Source: Candidatus Heimdallarchaeota archaeon (GTDB lineage: Archaea; Asgardarchaeota; Heimdallarchaeia; Hodarchaeales; Hodarchaeaceae). From it: a stretch of DNA of 64,000 nucleotides. The stretch's first letter is position 1, and every line of letters starts with the position of its first letter. Of the stretch, positions 15,428-24,782 are shown in pieces. A model generated the notes under the pieces. That model had not been told where the DNA came from and searched no databases. It worked only from the letters and a program-made list of their open reading frames with translations. The DNA is taken from positions 55,468 to 119,467 of the forward strand of contig RDOB01000008.1 of assembly GCA_011364965.1 (NCBI GenBank), written 5' to 3'. The position numbers and the translations under genes were made by a program.

Positions 15428-15922
15428 GTGTTCAAGCTCCAATCGATTCATGATCAACTTAATTACATGCTAAATTTTGCTACAAAACCTTTAGATAAAG
15501 CTATCCTACTTATTTCAGATAAATCTCTTGACTGGAAGCCAATAGACGAAGCTATGACTGCATCGCAATTAGCATTTCATATTTATGAAGTTTCATTTAT
15601 CTATATGGTTGGAACACTCAAAGGGGTATTTAATAAATCTGATTATGCAATGATTCCATTTGATATTAATTCGATAAAATCTGCAAAGGAAATTGTGGAT
15701 TATGGTAATAAAGTAAAAGCATATATCAGAGAAAATCTTCCCAAACTAACTGAAGAACATTTAACTACTCAAGTAACCTACAATTGCTGGGGTGGAGTGA
15801 AGATCGGAGGATTTGAAAGTCTGAGTACAATCTTGGAGGAAATCATCCATCATAGGGGGCAACTTGCGCTATATTTACGGATGCTTGGAATTAAACCCCC
15901 GTTCATATATGATTTCACTTGA
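15428..15922 (+). CDS. DinB-family protein
   Basis: This 164-residue four-helix protein has the three histidines of DinB/YfiT-like metal-binding proteins: His50 in LAFHIYEVS and the pair in EEIIHHRGQLALYLRMLGIK, the latter being the family hallmark ending (HRGQ..xYLRxLGIxPP). DinB-like proteins bind a divalent metal; several act as thiol-dependent transferases, others are DNA-damage-induced with unknown roles. The start is GTG, with GGTGA 6-8 bases upstream. The stop overlaps the beginning of the longest frame of the AlkC-like gene, so the two are probably co-transcribed, which fits a stress or DNA-damage context. Confidence 0.87.
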   Translation: MFKLQSIHDQLNYMLNFATKPLDKAILLISDKSLDWKPIDEAMTASQLAFHIYEVSFIYMVGTLKGVFNKSDYAMIPFDINSIKSAKEIVDYGNKVKAYIRENLPKLTEEHLTTQVTYNCWGGVKIGGFESLSTILEEIIHHRGQLALYLRMLGIKPPFIYDFT

Positions 15923-15966
15923 AATATACAACAAATTCAACCCCCGAAAGCAAGATAGGATTATTT

Positions 15967-16908
15967 ATGGTTTCTTCACACTCTAAACAACAAATTCTCC
16001 AAAGAGTTTTTACTTACTGGGAAGTTCAACAGATTTGGCAGGAAGAACACTCATTTGTGCAAACTGCACAGTTGATAAATACTTTCCTCGATAACGAGTA
16101 TGAGACTATTCCTCCTCAAGAACGTATAGGGAAGGGGAGATTTTTCATATCAAAAATAGCTGCAAATGGATGTATAAACATCCTCAAAGGTTTGAACAGA
16201 ACCAAGAAAGAAAAAATCTATCTGGATACGCTAAGTCTATTAGATTATGGAGAAGTACATGATCTCCCTTCTTTAATTTATTTTGCAATTACTCTAATTG
16301 CTGAATTCACCCAGATTGATCAAAAATTCCATCAGAAAGCTTTAGAGCAAGCAAAAATCTGGGCAGATCATGAAAAGTGGGAGATAAGGGAAAGTGTAGA
16401 GTATATCATCCGACTAGCCCTAGCCTCCAAACGTGAGTATACTTTAACAACACTCAAAGAATGGATTTCTTCATCATCTCCTAACATAAGACGAATTGTA
16501 GTTGAAAGCCTACGTCCATTTGCAAACCTTAAGTGGCTAAGAGATCCCGCTAAAAATGATGAAGTGTTCTCCATCTTGTATCATCTCAGGAAAGATGCCT
16601 CGAGCTATGTTCGTACGTCTGTGGGTAACAATTTAAAGGATTTAAGTAAGTATATGCCTGAAATAGTACTACAGACGTCAAATTCATGGATAAATGAAGC
16701 AAAAATTAATGTCACTCAAGATTTAGCTTCAAAAGGAGTGAAAGAATTAGGGAGAGACAATTATAACCTTATCTGGACAATCAAACATGGTTTGCGTTGG
16801 TTAAAAAGGCACCATCCTGAATATCGCTCTCATATTGGAAGTATTCTTGGAGAAAATTATGTAAATTTTTTTGATGAAAAACGAAACAGACTTGCTAAGC
16901 CAAAATAA
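15967..16908 (+). CDS. AlkC/AlkD-like DNA alkylation repair protein (HEAT-repeat)
   Basis: The protein (313 residues from ATG 15967; TTG 15919 is an alternative that overlaps the DinB stop) is a HEAT-repeat solenoid. The blocks SSPNIRRIVVESLRPFANL and DASSYVRTSVGNNLKDLSKY followed by NSWINEA and a TIKHGLRWLKRHHPE segment follow the AlkC family pattern (RRLVxExLRPxL..., DPSxYVRxSVxNxLxDIxK, W...HALRxLxK). AlkC/AlkD are DNA glycosylases that remove 3-methyladenine and related alkylated bases without base flipping. AGGATT precedes the ATG by about 4-9 bases. I cannot place the catalytic residues with certainty. Confidence 0.8.
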   Translation: MVSSHSKQQILQRVFTYWEVQQIWQEEHSFVQTAQLINTFLDNEYETIPPQERIGKGRFFISKIAANGCINILKGLNRTKKEKIYLDTLSLLDYGEVHDLPSLIYFAITLIAEFTQIDQKFHQKALEQAKIWADHEKWEIRESVEYIIRLALASKREYTLTTLKEWISSSSPNIRRIVVESLRPFANLKWLRDPAKNDEVFSILYHLRKDASSYVRTSVGNNLKDLSKYMPEIVLQTSNSWINEAKINVTQDLASKGVKELGRDNYNLIWTIKHGLRWLKRHHPEYRSHIGSILGENYVNFFDEKRNRLAKPK

Positions 16909-17003
16909 AAGGATCAAAAAAGCGAATAACAAGGAGATGTGGATAGAAATAACTGGAATAAGAATTAAAATTGCAATAGGTTTTTCAAAAGAAGGTGTCT
17001 TTA

Positions 17004-19364
17004 ATGATTGGTTCTGTCTTAAGATTTGCTTTTAAACAATTAAGTAAACGTAGATTACCTATTGTTAATGGTAAGCTTACTGTTTCAGGTTTGCACGATG
17101 AAGTTGAAATAATTAGGGATAAATGGGGTGTTCCTCACATCAGAGCCAAAACGGATTATGATCTTTTCTTCGCTCAAGGTTTTGTGCATGCTCAAGACCG
17201 ACTTTGGCAACTTGAACAGAATAAAAGGGTAGCAAAAGGACAATTAAGCGAAATTATCGGAGATCTTGCGTTGGATACCGATCGAACAGCATTAACATTT
17301 GGATTTGCTCGTTCAGGGAAAGCGGATTGGGAATTGCTAGGAGATGAAATAAAAAGAGCTCTAACAGCATATGCTGATGGTATCAACGCATATATGAGAC
17401 ATCCTACCTCAAAATTACCTTTAGAATTTACATTACTCCGATTTAAACCCGAACTTTGGACACCAGAAGATTCACTTGCAATTTCACGACTAATGGTATG
17501 GCAGCTTTCGCATGCATGGTATGGAGAGATAATTAAGAGTAAGATTATTGAAAAAATAGGTGAGAAACACGCCAAGGAATTAGAGTTCATCTATCCTGAA
17601 GATAATCCTGCAACTTTACCAACTGGAATCGAATTCAACCTTTTAAATATTGATAAGTCTTTAACAGGCATGAAAGGCCCATTTATTTCTAAAGGTAAAG
17701 GAAGTAATTCGTGGGTGGTCTCTGGAAAGCTATCAAAGACTGGAGGTGCTTATTTATGTAATGATATGCATCTTAAAATATCCCTTCCTTCTATATGGTA
17801 TGAGAACCATCTGAAAAGCAAATCAATTCATGCCTCGGGAGTGACTCTACCTGGTGTACCACTCATCCAAGTCGGTCATAATAATCATATCGCATGGGGA
17901 ATGACATTAGCTTTCGTGGATTCAGAGGATCTTTACATAGAAAAACTCAATCCTGAAAATGACGCGCAAGTAGAGTATAATGGAAAGTGGGAGGCGATTA
18001 AAATCTTAAAGGAAGAAATTACTGTCAAAGGACAGAAAGAACCATATATAGAAGAAATAAAAATTACTAGGAATGGACCCATTATTTCAAAGGTTGTATC
18101 AGGCCATAATGAGGTACTTTCAGTTAAATCATTAGCTTTACAGCCAACTCGATCTTTTGAAGGTTGGTATAAACTGAATTGTGCCTCAAACTGGGATGAT
18201 TTTGTATCTAGTATTAAATTGATTGACGCAGCCCAGCTAAATGTCACTTATGCAGACACTGAAGGAAATATCGGATATTATGTATCTGGTAAGGTACCTA
18301 TAAGGAAAAAAGGAAAGGGGGATGTTCCTACCCCTGGTTGGACCAGCGAATATGAATGGACTGGTACTGTCCCTTTTGAAGAAATGCCTCATGCATTTAA
18401 TCCTAAGCAGGGATATTTAGTTACATGCAATCACAAAATTGTAGATGATGATTTTCCATACTTTTTGGGAAATGTATGGATGAATGGGTACCGAGCAAAA
18501 CGATTTGATGATATAATGAACACCATGGATAAAGTAGGTATTGAAGACTTCAAAAAAATGCAATTAGACTTTTTATGTCCTCCCGCACTAGAAATGAAAA
18601 GAATTTTGGCTGATTATAAGAGTCCCAATACCGAAAATCAAATACTACTGGATTATTTTTTTGGATGGAATGGAGTACTATCTCCTGATACTATTGGAGG
18701 AACAATATATGAAATTCTACGATATTTTGTTCTTAAAACAATTTTGGAACCGGGATTAGGCAAAGAATTGACAACTATATATATGGGGACTGGGTTTCAT
18801 CCAATTTTGTATCATTCACATGAATTCTACGGTCATGACACTCCATTATTACTTCGTTTATTAAAAAATCCCGAATCGTGGTGGATAACGAATGCTGGAG
18901 GATATGAAAGTGTGTTAGAAGAAGGATTGAAACAAACTCTCTCTTGGTTGCATTCCCATTTTGGGGAAAAACCACAGAATTGGCAATGGGGTAAATTGCA
19001 TACCGTAACTTTTACTCATGCAATGTCTATTCAGAAACCTCTTGATAAAGTGTTTGATCGTGGACCAGTTGCCATTGGAGGAGATACCGATACATTATGT
19101 CAAACTGCAATAGCACCTGATGACCCTTTTGAAGTTAAAACTTGGGCTCCCAGTCACCGTCAAATCATTGACATGAGAAATCTCTCAAATTCGCTTATAG
19201 ATCATCCACCTGGCCAATCAGGGCAATTAGCAAGTCCCCATTATGATGACCTAATTAATAGCTGGTTGAACGGAGAATATCATCCCATGTTATGGACTGA
19301 TGACCAACTTGAAGTGTATATGAAATCCAAGTTAATCCTCTCCCCAATAAAAGGAGTTCACTAA
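17004..19364 (+). CDS. penicillin acylase-type Ntn hydrolase
   Basis: This 786-residue precursor belongs to the penicillin/acyl-homoserine-lactone acylase family (peptidase S45). The alpha part has EIIRDKWGVPHIRA and FVHAQDRLWQLE. The self-cleavage site is KGKG|SNSWVVSG, making Ser234 the new N-terminal nucleophile of the beta chain. VGHNNHIAWGMT, PTPGWTSEYEWTG and the VAIGGDTDT segment are further family landmarks, and HPPGQSGQLASPHYDD is the usual ending. It hydrolyses amide bonds of acylated substrates such as beta-lactams or acyl lactones. No clear signal peptide is present, so it may be cytoplasmic, unlike most bacterial relatives. GAAGGTG before ATG 17004 supports this start; GTG 16995 is in frame. 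Confidence 0.9.
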   Translation: MIGSVLRFAFKQLSKRRLPIVNGKLTVSGLHDEVEIIRDKWGVPHIRAKTDYDLFFAQGFVHAQDRLWQLEQNKRVAKGQLSEIIGDLALDTDRTALTFGFARSGKADWELLGDEIKRALTAYADGINAYMRHPTSKLPLEFTLLRFKPELWTPEDSLAISRLMVWQLSHAWYGEIIKSKIIEKIGEKHAKELEFIYPEDNPATLPTGIEFNLLNIDKSLTGMKGPFISKGKGSNSWVVSGKLSKTGGAYLCNDMHLKISLPSIWYENHLKSKSIHASGVTLPGVPLIQVGHNNHIAWGMTLAFVDSEDLYIEKLNPENDAQVEYNGKWEAIKILKEEITVKGQKEPYIEEIKITRNGPIISKVVSGHNEVLSVKSLALQPTRSFEGWYKLNCASNWDDFVSSIKLIDAAQLNVTYADTEGNIGYYVSGKVPIRKKGKGDVPTPGWTSEYEWTGTVPFEEMPHAFNPKQGYLVTCNHKIVDDDFPYFLGNVWMNGYRAKRFDDIMNTMDKVGIEDFKKMQLDFLCPPALEMKRILADYKSPNTENQILLDYFFGWNGVLSPDTIGGTIYEILRYFVLKTILEPGLGKELTTIYMGTGFHPILYHSHEFYGHDTPLLLRLLKNPESWWITNAGGYESVLEEGLKQTLSWLHSHFGEKPQNWQWGKLHTVTFTHAMSIQKPLDKVFDRGPVAIGGDTDTLCQTAIAPDDPFEVKTWAPSHRQIIDMRNLSNSLIDHPPGQSGQLASPHYDDLINSWLNGEYHPMLWTDDQLEVYMKSKLILSPIKGVH

Positions 19365-19405
19365 ACCATGGGACAATATTTAAGGAATTTTAAGGAAGAT
19401 CTATT

Positions 19406-19996
19406 ATGATTCATGATGTTTCAGAGAAAATATTAGCTAGGATGCAATATTTGGAAGAAGAAGATAGAATCGATAGAGAAAATGAAACACCTCGTCTCGA
19501 AAGACTCCGACAAATTCCTCCCGAAACGGGCCAATTTCTCTATTTGCTTGCAATGATGGCTCCTGAAGGTCAATTCATTGAAATTGGTACTAGTGCAGGT
19601 TACTCTACCCTGTGGCTCATTCTTGCATGTAGAAAAAGAGAGTCTTTGATAACTACATTTGAAGTATTACCAGAGAAAATCAAATTAGCCCAAGAGACTT
19701 TTTATCTTACACAAACATCTAAATATGTTGAATTAATAGAAGGTGACGCTCGGGTTTACCTTCCCGATATGAAAAATATTTCATTTTGCTTTCTAGATGC
19801 AGAAAAAGAAGTATATGAAGAATGTTACGACTTAATTATACCACAACTAGTTACAGGGGGATTGTTGATCGCTGATAATGCAATCAATCATCGAGAAACC
19901 CTTCAACTGATGTTAGACAAAGCTCTTTCTGACAAGAGAGTTGACGCCTTGATTGTACCTATTGGAAAGGGAGAATTGGTGTGTAGAAAAAAGTAA
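19406..19996 (+). CDS. class I SAM-dependent O-methyltransferase
   Basis: The 196-residue protein has SAM-binding motif I in [15 protein letters not shown], an acidic motif II in [19 protein letters not shown], then FCFLDAEKE and [11 protein letters not shown], which is the arrangement of the catechol-type O-methyltransferase family 3. It transfers a methyl group from SAM to a small hydroxylated substrate; which one cannot be told. It starts 41 bases after the acylase gene with GGAAG 8 bases before the ATG, so it is probably in the same transcript, but no metabolic link between the two is evident. Confidence 0.85.
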   Translation: MIHDVSEKILARMQYLEEEDRIDRENETPRLERLRQIPPETGQFLYLLAMMAPEGQFIEIGTSAGYSTLWLILACRKRESLITTFEVLPEKIKLAQETFYLTQTSKYVELIEGDARVYLPDMKNISFCFLDAEKEVYEECYDLIIPQLVTGGLLIADNAINHRETLQLMLDKALSDKRVDALIVPIGKGELVCRKK

Positions 19997-20066
19997 AAGA
20001 TATTTCACTAGAGTACATAAAGTTATTTCCTACTGGATATTTTGAATTACTATTTTATCCTGATAC

Positions 20067-20768
20067 TTAACAAACTGCAAAACTTGAGGTTCCGAAGAAA
20101 GCAAAGATATCAAATCCAGGTTCAACTAATAGAACATACGAAAATTCGTACCCTCTACAACCATGGATATAAGCACTCCAAAAATAGTCAATACCGACCC
20201 ACACGAGCCAGTACCAAGAAGGAAATATAAATTCATTAAATATTGCAGTGATTTCGGAATCATCAAGTTCTGATTCTAAAATCTCATGAAAACTCCCATT
20301 TGCATAATAAAAGCCTTGATTGAGATATGGTAAACTCCCTATGTAAGTGGTACTCTTGTACCAATCATGAACAAGATTTCCGATATAAGAATGATTAGTA
20401 GAGGTTTCATTCTTCCCTGTGATGTATAATTCGAGCTCTCCACTTGCAATATCATTCTCTTTGTTGTAATGCTTTTCCGCATCAATAAGAAATTGTGTTA
20501 TATTCTTAACCATATATCCTGAGTATGAATCAAAATCTGAAAAAATAATATCGGAAGAAGAGCTTACTCCTAAATAATTCACTAGATTTAATTTCTCGAG
20601 GAAGGAAAAAAAAGGCTCTAACTCAGTTTCACTGGTCACGCGGGTAAAATTTTTCTCCAGTGACGATTTAACAGGAAGAATGCATCCAGAGAATAAAATG
20701 AGTAAGATCAATAATCCACCTCCAATCCCCCCCCAAACGGATTTGGAATTAATAATAGAACAAGACAC
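20067..20768 (-). CDS. predicted secreted or membrane-anchored protein, unknown family
   Basis: This 233-residue protein has an N-terminal hydrophobic segment (GGIGGGLLILLILFSGCIL) followed by an extracellular-looking domain with several N-x-S/T sites (KNFTRV, KNITQF, KNETST, TNHSYI) and many Tyr, Phe and Trp residues. SGC could be a lipobox-like lipid attachment site. I do not recognise a domain. The GTG start is well supported by AGGTGGAT 5 bases upstream. The gene is convergent with the methyltransferase and divergent from the MFS transporter at 20951. Confidence 0.6.
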   Translation of the reverse strand: MSCSIINSKSVWGGIGGGLLILLILFSGCILPVKSSLEKNFTRVTSETELEPFFSFLEKLNLVNYLGVSSSSDIIFSDFDSYSGYMVKNITQFLIDAEKHYNKENDIASGELELYITGKNETSTNHSYIGNLVHDWYKSTTYIGSLPYLNQGFYYANGSFHEILESELDDSEITAIFNEFIFPSWYWLVWVGIDYFWSAYIHGCRGYEFSYVLLVEPGFDIFAFFGTSSFAVC

Positions 20769-20950
20769 TAGAATCCACCTTTGAAATTATAGCTAACTAA
20801 ATGCTACCACAGGTTTTATTAGTTTTTTACCTGTGAGGAAAAGGCCCATTCATAGGGGAGGAAAATTTACCACAACACAAAACTAAATAACCACGAGATT
20901 TTGTTCTCCTCTCCATTCCTTAGTGATGCTAGTATGAGGATGTATATTTT

Positions 20951-22276
20951 GTGAAGGAAACATTAATTCGACTATTAATCAGTGATAAAACAGAAGAAAA
21001 AGCAACAACTCTACTCTGGAGTTATTTAATACTGGATTCTATAAGATTAATTGCTTTTACAATTTCTAGCATGTTTATTGTCTTATTTTTACTTGATTCA
21101 TTAGAATCAACCGAGGTAGGATTCCTATTTGCCTTAAGTTATTTCATTCTAACAGTCATTGATTATCCAACAGGTGTATTAGGAGATGTAATCGGTCATC
21201 AAAAAGTCTTAATCCTAGCTTATATCTTTCACATCATATCTTTCATCCTATTAATCATTTCAGAGACGTTTCTACCTCTTCTACTTTATAGTGGCATCTC
21301 AGCGTTCGCATCTTCGCAAGAAAGTGGCGCGTTAGAAGCATGGTTTGATAATAATTATAGACGATTAATGAATGCAAAAGATCCTAAGCGGGAAATTTAT
21401 AATAGTTTTCAAGCAAGAAAGTCGATTCTTACCTATAGTTTGTTCGGTTTCTCTATTTTAATTGGGGGTTTCATTGCTTATTTGTTTTCACGTAAAATAC
21501 TATTCTTAGTATCGCTTTTTTTTATCATAATTGTCTTTTTCTTAATTATTGCCCTAGTCATAGATGAAAAGAATAGTAAAGTTGAAATTACTCTTAAAAA
21601 TTACTTTGACCAATTCTCGAATGGTATCAAAGTTCTATTGTCCCATTATGGAATTTTTTTGTTTTTTATAGGATCAACAATTATCTGGGCGGCTAATAAT
21701 AGCATCTGGGTAAATTTCTTGCTTTTTCGAATTTATGAAGGGTATTCAGGTGGTCAGGATAACACTACCGCATTATTACGTGCACTTATTTTCACCTCAG
21801 GGGTTCTCTGGCAGTTCCTAATTATAAGATATATTACGAGACTCAAAAGAAATAAACTTTGGATTTTTATAACTACAAGCTTCTCTAATCCAATATTTTT
21901 CCTTGGGATGTATGTTTACTATCTTTGGTTTCCACCTACAGAGGTCAGTGTGTTCCTCATCATTGGACTTATTTTGATGTTTCAAATGCCCAGTATTTTT
22001 GAGCCCCTTGAAGGGATTTTACGAAACCAATTAAATTTAGATCTTATTCCCGATAGGTCACGAAATAGCTTTTATTCACTTCTACCAACACTGACAAATC
22101 TGATTGGGATATTTGGAGCGTTAATTGCAGGTTTCTTTCTCTCAAATTATGGTTTTGTTGAAACAATTCTTTTAACAGCAATTATTAGTGGCCTTGGGGT
22201 AATTCTTACGGGATTAGGGTTATTTTGGCTCCCTCAGATCCAAAATGCAATAAACCAAGAAAGCAACAGAGAGTAG
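20951..22276 (+). CDS. MFS transporter
   Basis: The 441-residue protein has twelve predicted membrane helices. The helix 2-3 loop DYPTGVLGDVIGHQKVL is the MFS motif A (GxLxDxxGRrxxL type). FASSQESGALEAWFDNNYR in helix 4-5 is typical of a group of uncharacterised MFS proteins from archaea and Firmicutes. The substrate is unknown. GTG at 20951 is preceded by AGGATG 8 bases upstream. It stands alone on the plus strand between two minus-strand genes. Confidence 0.85.
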   Translation: MKETLIRLLISDKTEEKATTLLWSYLILDSIRLIAFTISSMFIVLFLLDSLESTEVGFLFALSYFILTVIDYPTGVLGDVIGHQKVLILAYIFHIISFILLIISETFLPLLLYSGISAFASSQESGALEAWFDNNYRRLMNAKDPKREIYNSFQARKSILTYSLFGFSILIGGFIAYLFSRKILFLVSLFFIIIVFFLIIALVIDEKNSKVEITLKNYFDQFSNGIKVLLSHYGIFLFFIGSTIIWAANNSIWVNFLLFRIYEGYSGGQDNTTALLRALIFTSGVLWQFLIIRYITRLKRNKLWIFITTSFSNPIFFLGMYVYYLWFPPTEVSVFLIIGLILMFQMPSIFEPLEGILRNQLNLDLIPDRSRNSFYSLLPTLTNLIGIFGALIAGFFLSNYGFVETILLTAIISGLGVILTGLGLFWLPQIQNAINQESNRE

Positions 22277-22457
22277 TAGAATTAGATACGTGATAAAAAA
22301 GGATGACTCCGATGAATATTGATAACGCCCCAAAATATAAGTAATCATTATTGTTTTTGGAATAAGTGCAATGAAGAAATGGTAACTTGCTTAGACCCAT
22401 CAATCCTCTCATTAAAACTCTTACTTCTCTCTGGCAGTGTATTATTCTTTAATTAAC

Positions 22458-22979
22458 TCAACAATTCATTATTAGATCACTATAAGACTCAGCAATAAGA
22501 TCTTCTGGAGAAACTTTAAATAACTGTAAATAATAATCACATTGTTGTTGAAGCTTTTTGACTCCGATTGATCCATCAGTATCAATTGCTTCAACCTCTA
22601 AAAACGATCCTAACCCTTGTACATTATCAATATGAAATTTCACGTTCCCAACATAATAGATTTCGCGATTCTTATCTACAATAACTAGTATTCCTAAGGT
22701 TTTTTGTAAAATATCTTTTAAAGTTTGAGTTCTGGAAGGATCAGGATGGTGTAAGAGAACATCTGATTGTTTCGGGCCATCCTGATCGGGGCGCTCATAA
22801 AAAATCAAGGCTGTTTCAATAGTTCCTTCGCGAAGCTTTAATCTTCCAGATGTTACATTAAAGTAAGTATCGATTTGATGATCTGTTCCTTGAAAATGTG
22901 CGTGTTTGGATTTTAAGATTTCTCTTATCAGGTTTGGGTTTGGGCATTTTGCCTTGAATTCTATATTCACATGCGTCAT
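22458..22979 (-). CDS. CYTH-domain protein (CyaB / triphosphatase-like)
   Basis: The 173-residue product shows the CYTH pattern: VNIEFKAKC at the start (variant of ExExK), IDTYFN, GRLKLREGT, ALIFYER, then VKFHIDNVQGLGSFLEVEA and the C-terminal ESYSDLI. CYTH enzymes form a tunnel that binds triphosphates with divalent metal and act as adenylate cyclases (CyaB) or as inorganic/thiamine triphosphatases. In archaea a triphosphatase role is the more common proposal. It is cytoplasmic and stands upstream of no other gene on its strand within 450 bases. Confidence 0.87.
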   Translation of the reverse strand: MTHVNIEFKAKCPNPNLIREILKSKHAHFQGTDHQIDTYFNVTSGRLKLREGTIETALIFYERPDQDGPKQSDVLLHHPDPSRTQTLKDILQKTLGILVIVDKNREIYYVGNVKFHIDNVQGLGSFLEVEAIDTDGSIGVKKLQQQCDYYLQLFKVSPEDLIAESYSDLIMNC

Positions 22980-23044
22980 AAAGGGGATACCTACTCTGTA
23001 TCATATATCTCTATTAAAATAAAAGGTTAAAAAGCGAACAAGGC

Positions 23045-23755
23045 TCATTCCATCTTATCAAAGAATTCATCTAATGGGATAGATCTTGCAATGTTCTGTA
23101 TAATCCTAATAACTTCTTTATTTGAATTTTCAGATTCTTCAGGAGTATTCCAAGGTAGCCGTATCACTTGCATACCCCTACTCCAAGATGGGATACCAGA
23201 GGCAATTTCCCTTAAGAGGTGTTCATATCCTTTTTCTAGTTCCCTAAGATATGCTAGAGGGATTAGATCACCTCGTTCCGCTTTTCGATCTCTCTGAGCA
23301 ATTCTATCTTGAGCTATTTCTGGAGTTACTTCCATATATATTATCAAGCTAGGAGGGATTAATGAGTTACTCATTACAGTGTATGCACGTTCATAGATTG
23401 CCCATTCAATATCATGGATTTTTCCAGCTGTGTGAAGCATTTTAGCGAACACACGATCTCCAGGTAGACCCCTATCCATAACTACTCCCATTCCAGTGAT
23501 CGATTCGAATGAACCGAGCTTTTGAAGGGCAAAGCGTCTGTGTAATAGGTCAATTTGCATTGCAAAAGCCCATCGATCTTGATCTTTGTAGAACATCTCC
23601 AGTAATTCAAGATTAACTGGTTCGTATATAGCCCGATAATTCAATTGTCTAGAGATCATACGAGTGAGAGTCGTTTTTCCACAACCAATTATACCTTCTA
23701 TCCAAATAATTGGTTTTTGACTTGCTTCATATAATTTATCCAGATCTTCTTCCAT
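23045..23755 (-). CDS. deoxynucleoside kinase family protein
   Basis: From ATG 23755 the protein has 236 residues. The P-loop is WIEGIIGCGKTTLTR (Gx4GKT), followed by YEPVNLELLEMFYKD, then WAFAMQIDLLHRRFA and DRGLPGDRVFAKM in place of the usual ERS motif, and a lid region YMEVTPEIAQDRIAQRDRKAE. This order belongs to the dCK/dGK/dNK (TK2-like) family, which phosphorylates deoxynucleosides for salvage. Such enzymes are common in animals, some bacteria and large DNA viruses but not widely recorded in archaea. A TTG twelve bases upstream is in frame. The 278-base upstream region to 24033 is AT-rich and holds no gene. Confidence 0.85.
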   Translation of the reverse strand: MEEDLDKLYEASQKPIIWIEGIIGCGKTTLTRMISRQLNYRAIYEPVNLELLEMFYKDQDRWAFAMQIDLLHRRFALQKLGSFESITGMGVVMDRGLPGDRVFAKMLHTAGKIHDIEWAIYERAYTVMSNSLIPPSLIIYMEVTPEIAQDRIAQRDRKAERGDLIPLAYLRELEKGYEHLLREIASGIPSWSRGMQVIRLPWNTPEESENSNKEVIRIIQNIARSIPLDEFFDKME

Positions 23756-24033
23756 TTCAAGCCCCAACTAAGATTCTTGCATCATTTTTTTCCTTTCTAG
23801 ATGTTTGTTACCCTAATGAATGTTTAAACACCGTTATTCAAAATAATGAAAACGTGAGAAATTCCATTTTAGCTCAATCAGCCATTATTTGGCACAGAAA
23901 CCAGATTATATTTTCTGGTTAAATTATATTTTGTATTGACTTATATTGTAGGAAAATCGATTCCTTGAACCCTCAAATAAAAAGCCTCTATTAGGTAAAA
24001 AAAGGCTCAAGATTCAGTAAAGTTTCCAATTCG

Positions 24034-24696
24034 TCAGGTTTTTTTCTTTTGAAATTTTTTTATTCCCCCAATGATACATAAAGTCTCCAAAATTACTATA
24101 AACGTCCACGAAGTAGCTTTTGGATCAGTATTATCATATTCATAATCGATTTCTGTTGTTGTTTCACTTATGGTAATAGTTGCACCATAATTTGGAAAAG
24201 GAAGTTTCTTCGTTTGATTGGAAGAGAATTCAGGATGTGAGGTACCTATTCTAATGTAGTAAATACCATTAGGAAGAGAGGAGAGGTTGCTTGAGTTAAT
24301 TGTAAAGGGAAAAGATTGTGAACGACTTGTAATCCCAGGAGTATAAGTTCGATTGGTAATAACCTGTAAAAAACCTATATTAGGCCCAGCTAAGGAATAA
24401 GAAGAATTCAGGAAATCAGCTGTTATATATATTATGAATTCTCCAGAATCGGAAAAAGTAACTGTTACATTTTCATCTGCTAGATTCTCAATTTTGATTT
24501 CTGTTTGAAAATTAAATTCTGTCTCACTTGTTTTGGCTGTTATTGTCCAAGAAATGTTTGTTAATTGGATACTAAACGGAAGCGAGTCCAATGGGTGATA
24601 TATAGTCGTATTGATCGAATTTGCTAAAAAAGGAGAAATCTGCAACAATAAAAGAAATATAGTGAAGGTAACACAGCTTTTTGCTCTTCGGATCAT
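24034..24696 (-). CDS. secreted surface protein with C-terminal anchor, unknown
   Basis: This 220-residue protein has a signal peptide (RRAKSCVTFTIFLLLLQISP), a beta-rich extracellular part with many N-glycosylation-type sites (NTTIYH, NISWT, NVTVT, NSSYS, NRTYT), and a C-terminal hydrophobic stretch (ATSWTFIVILETLCIIGGI) ending in KKFQKKKT. The layout is that of a cell-surface protein anchored by its C-terminus. The middle resembles a BsuPI/intracellular-proteinase-inhibitor-like or Ig-like beta sandwich, but I cannot name a family. Confidence 0.6.
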   Translation of the reverse strand: MIRRAKSCVTFTIFLLLLQISPFLANSINTTIYHPLDSLPFSIQLTNISWTITAKTSETEFNFQTEIKIENLADENVTVTFSDSGEFIIYITADFLNSSYSLAGPNIGFLQVITNRTYTPGITSRSQSFPFTINSSNLSSLPNGIYYIRIGTSHPEFSSNQTKKLPFPNYGATITISETTTEIDYEYDNTDPKATSWTFIVILETLCIIGGIKKFQKKKT

Positions 24697-24782
24697 AGGA
24701 TTACTTCTACTTCTCTTATTTATAAGGATTTGAGTATGTGAAGCATAAAATGGATTTCTGAGCTTTTTAGGATTTTAAAAAC

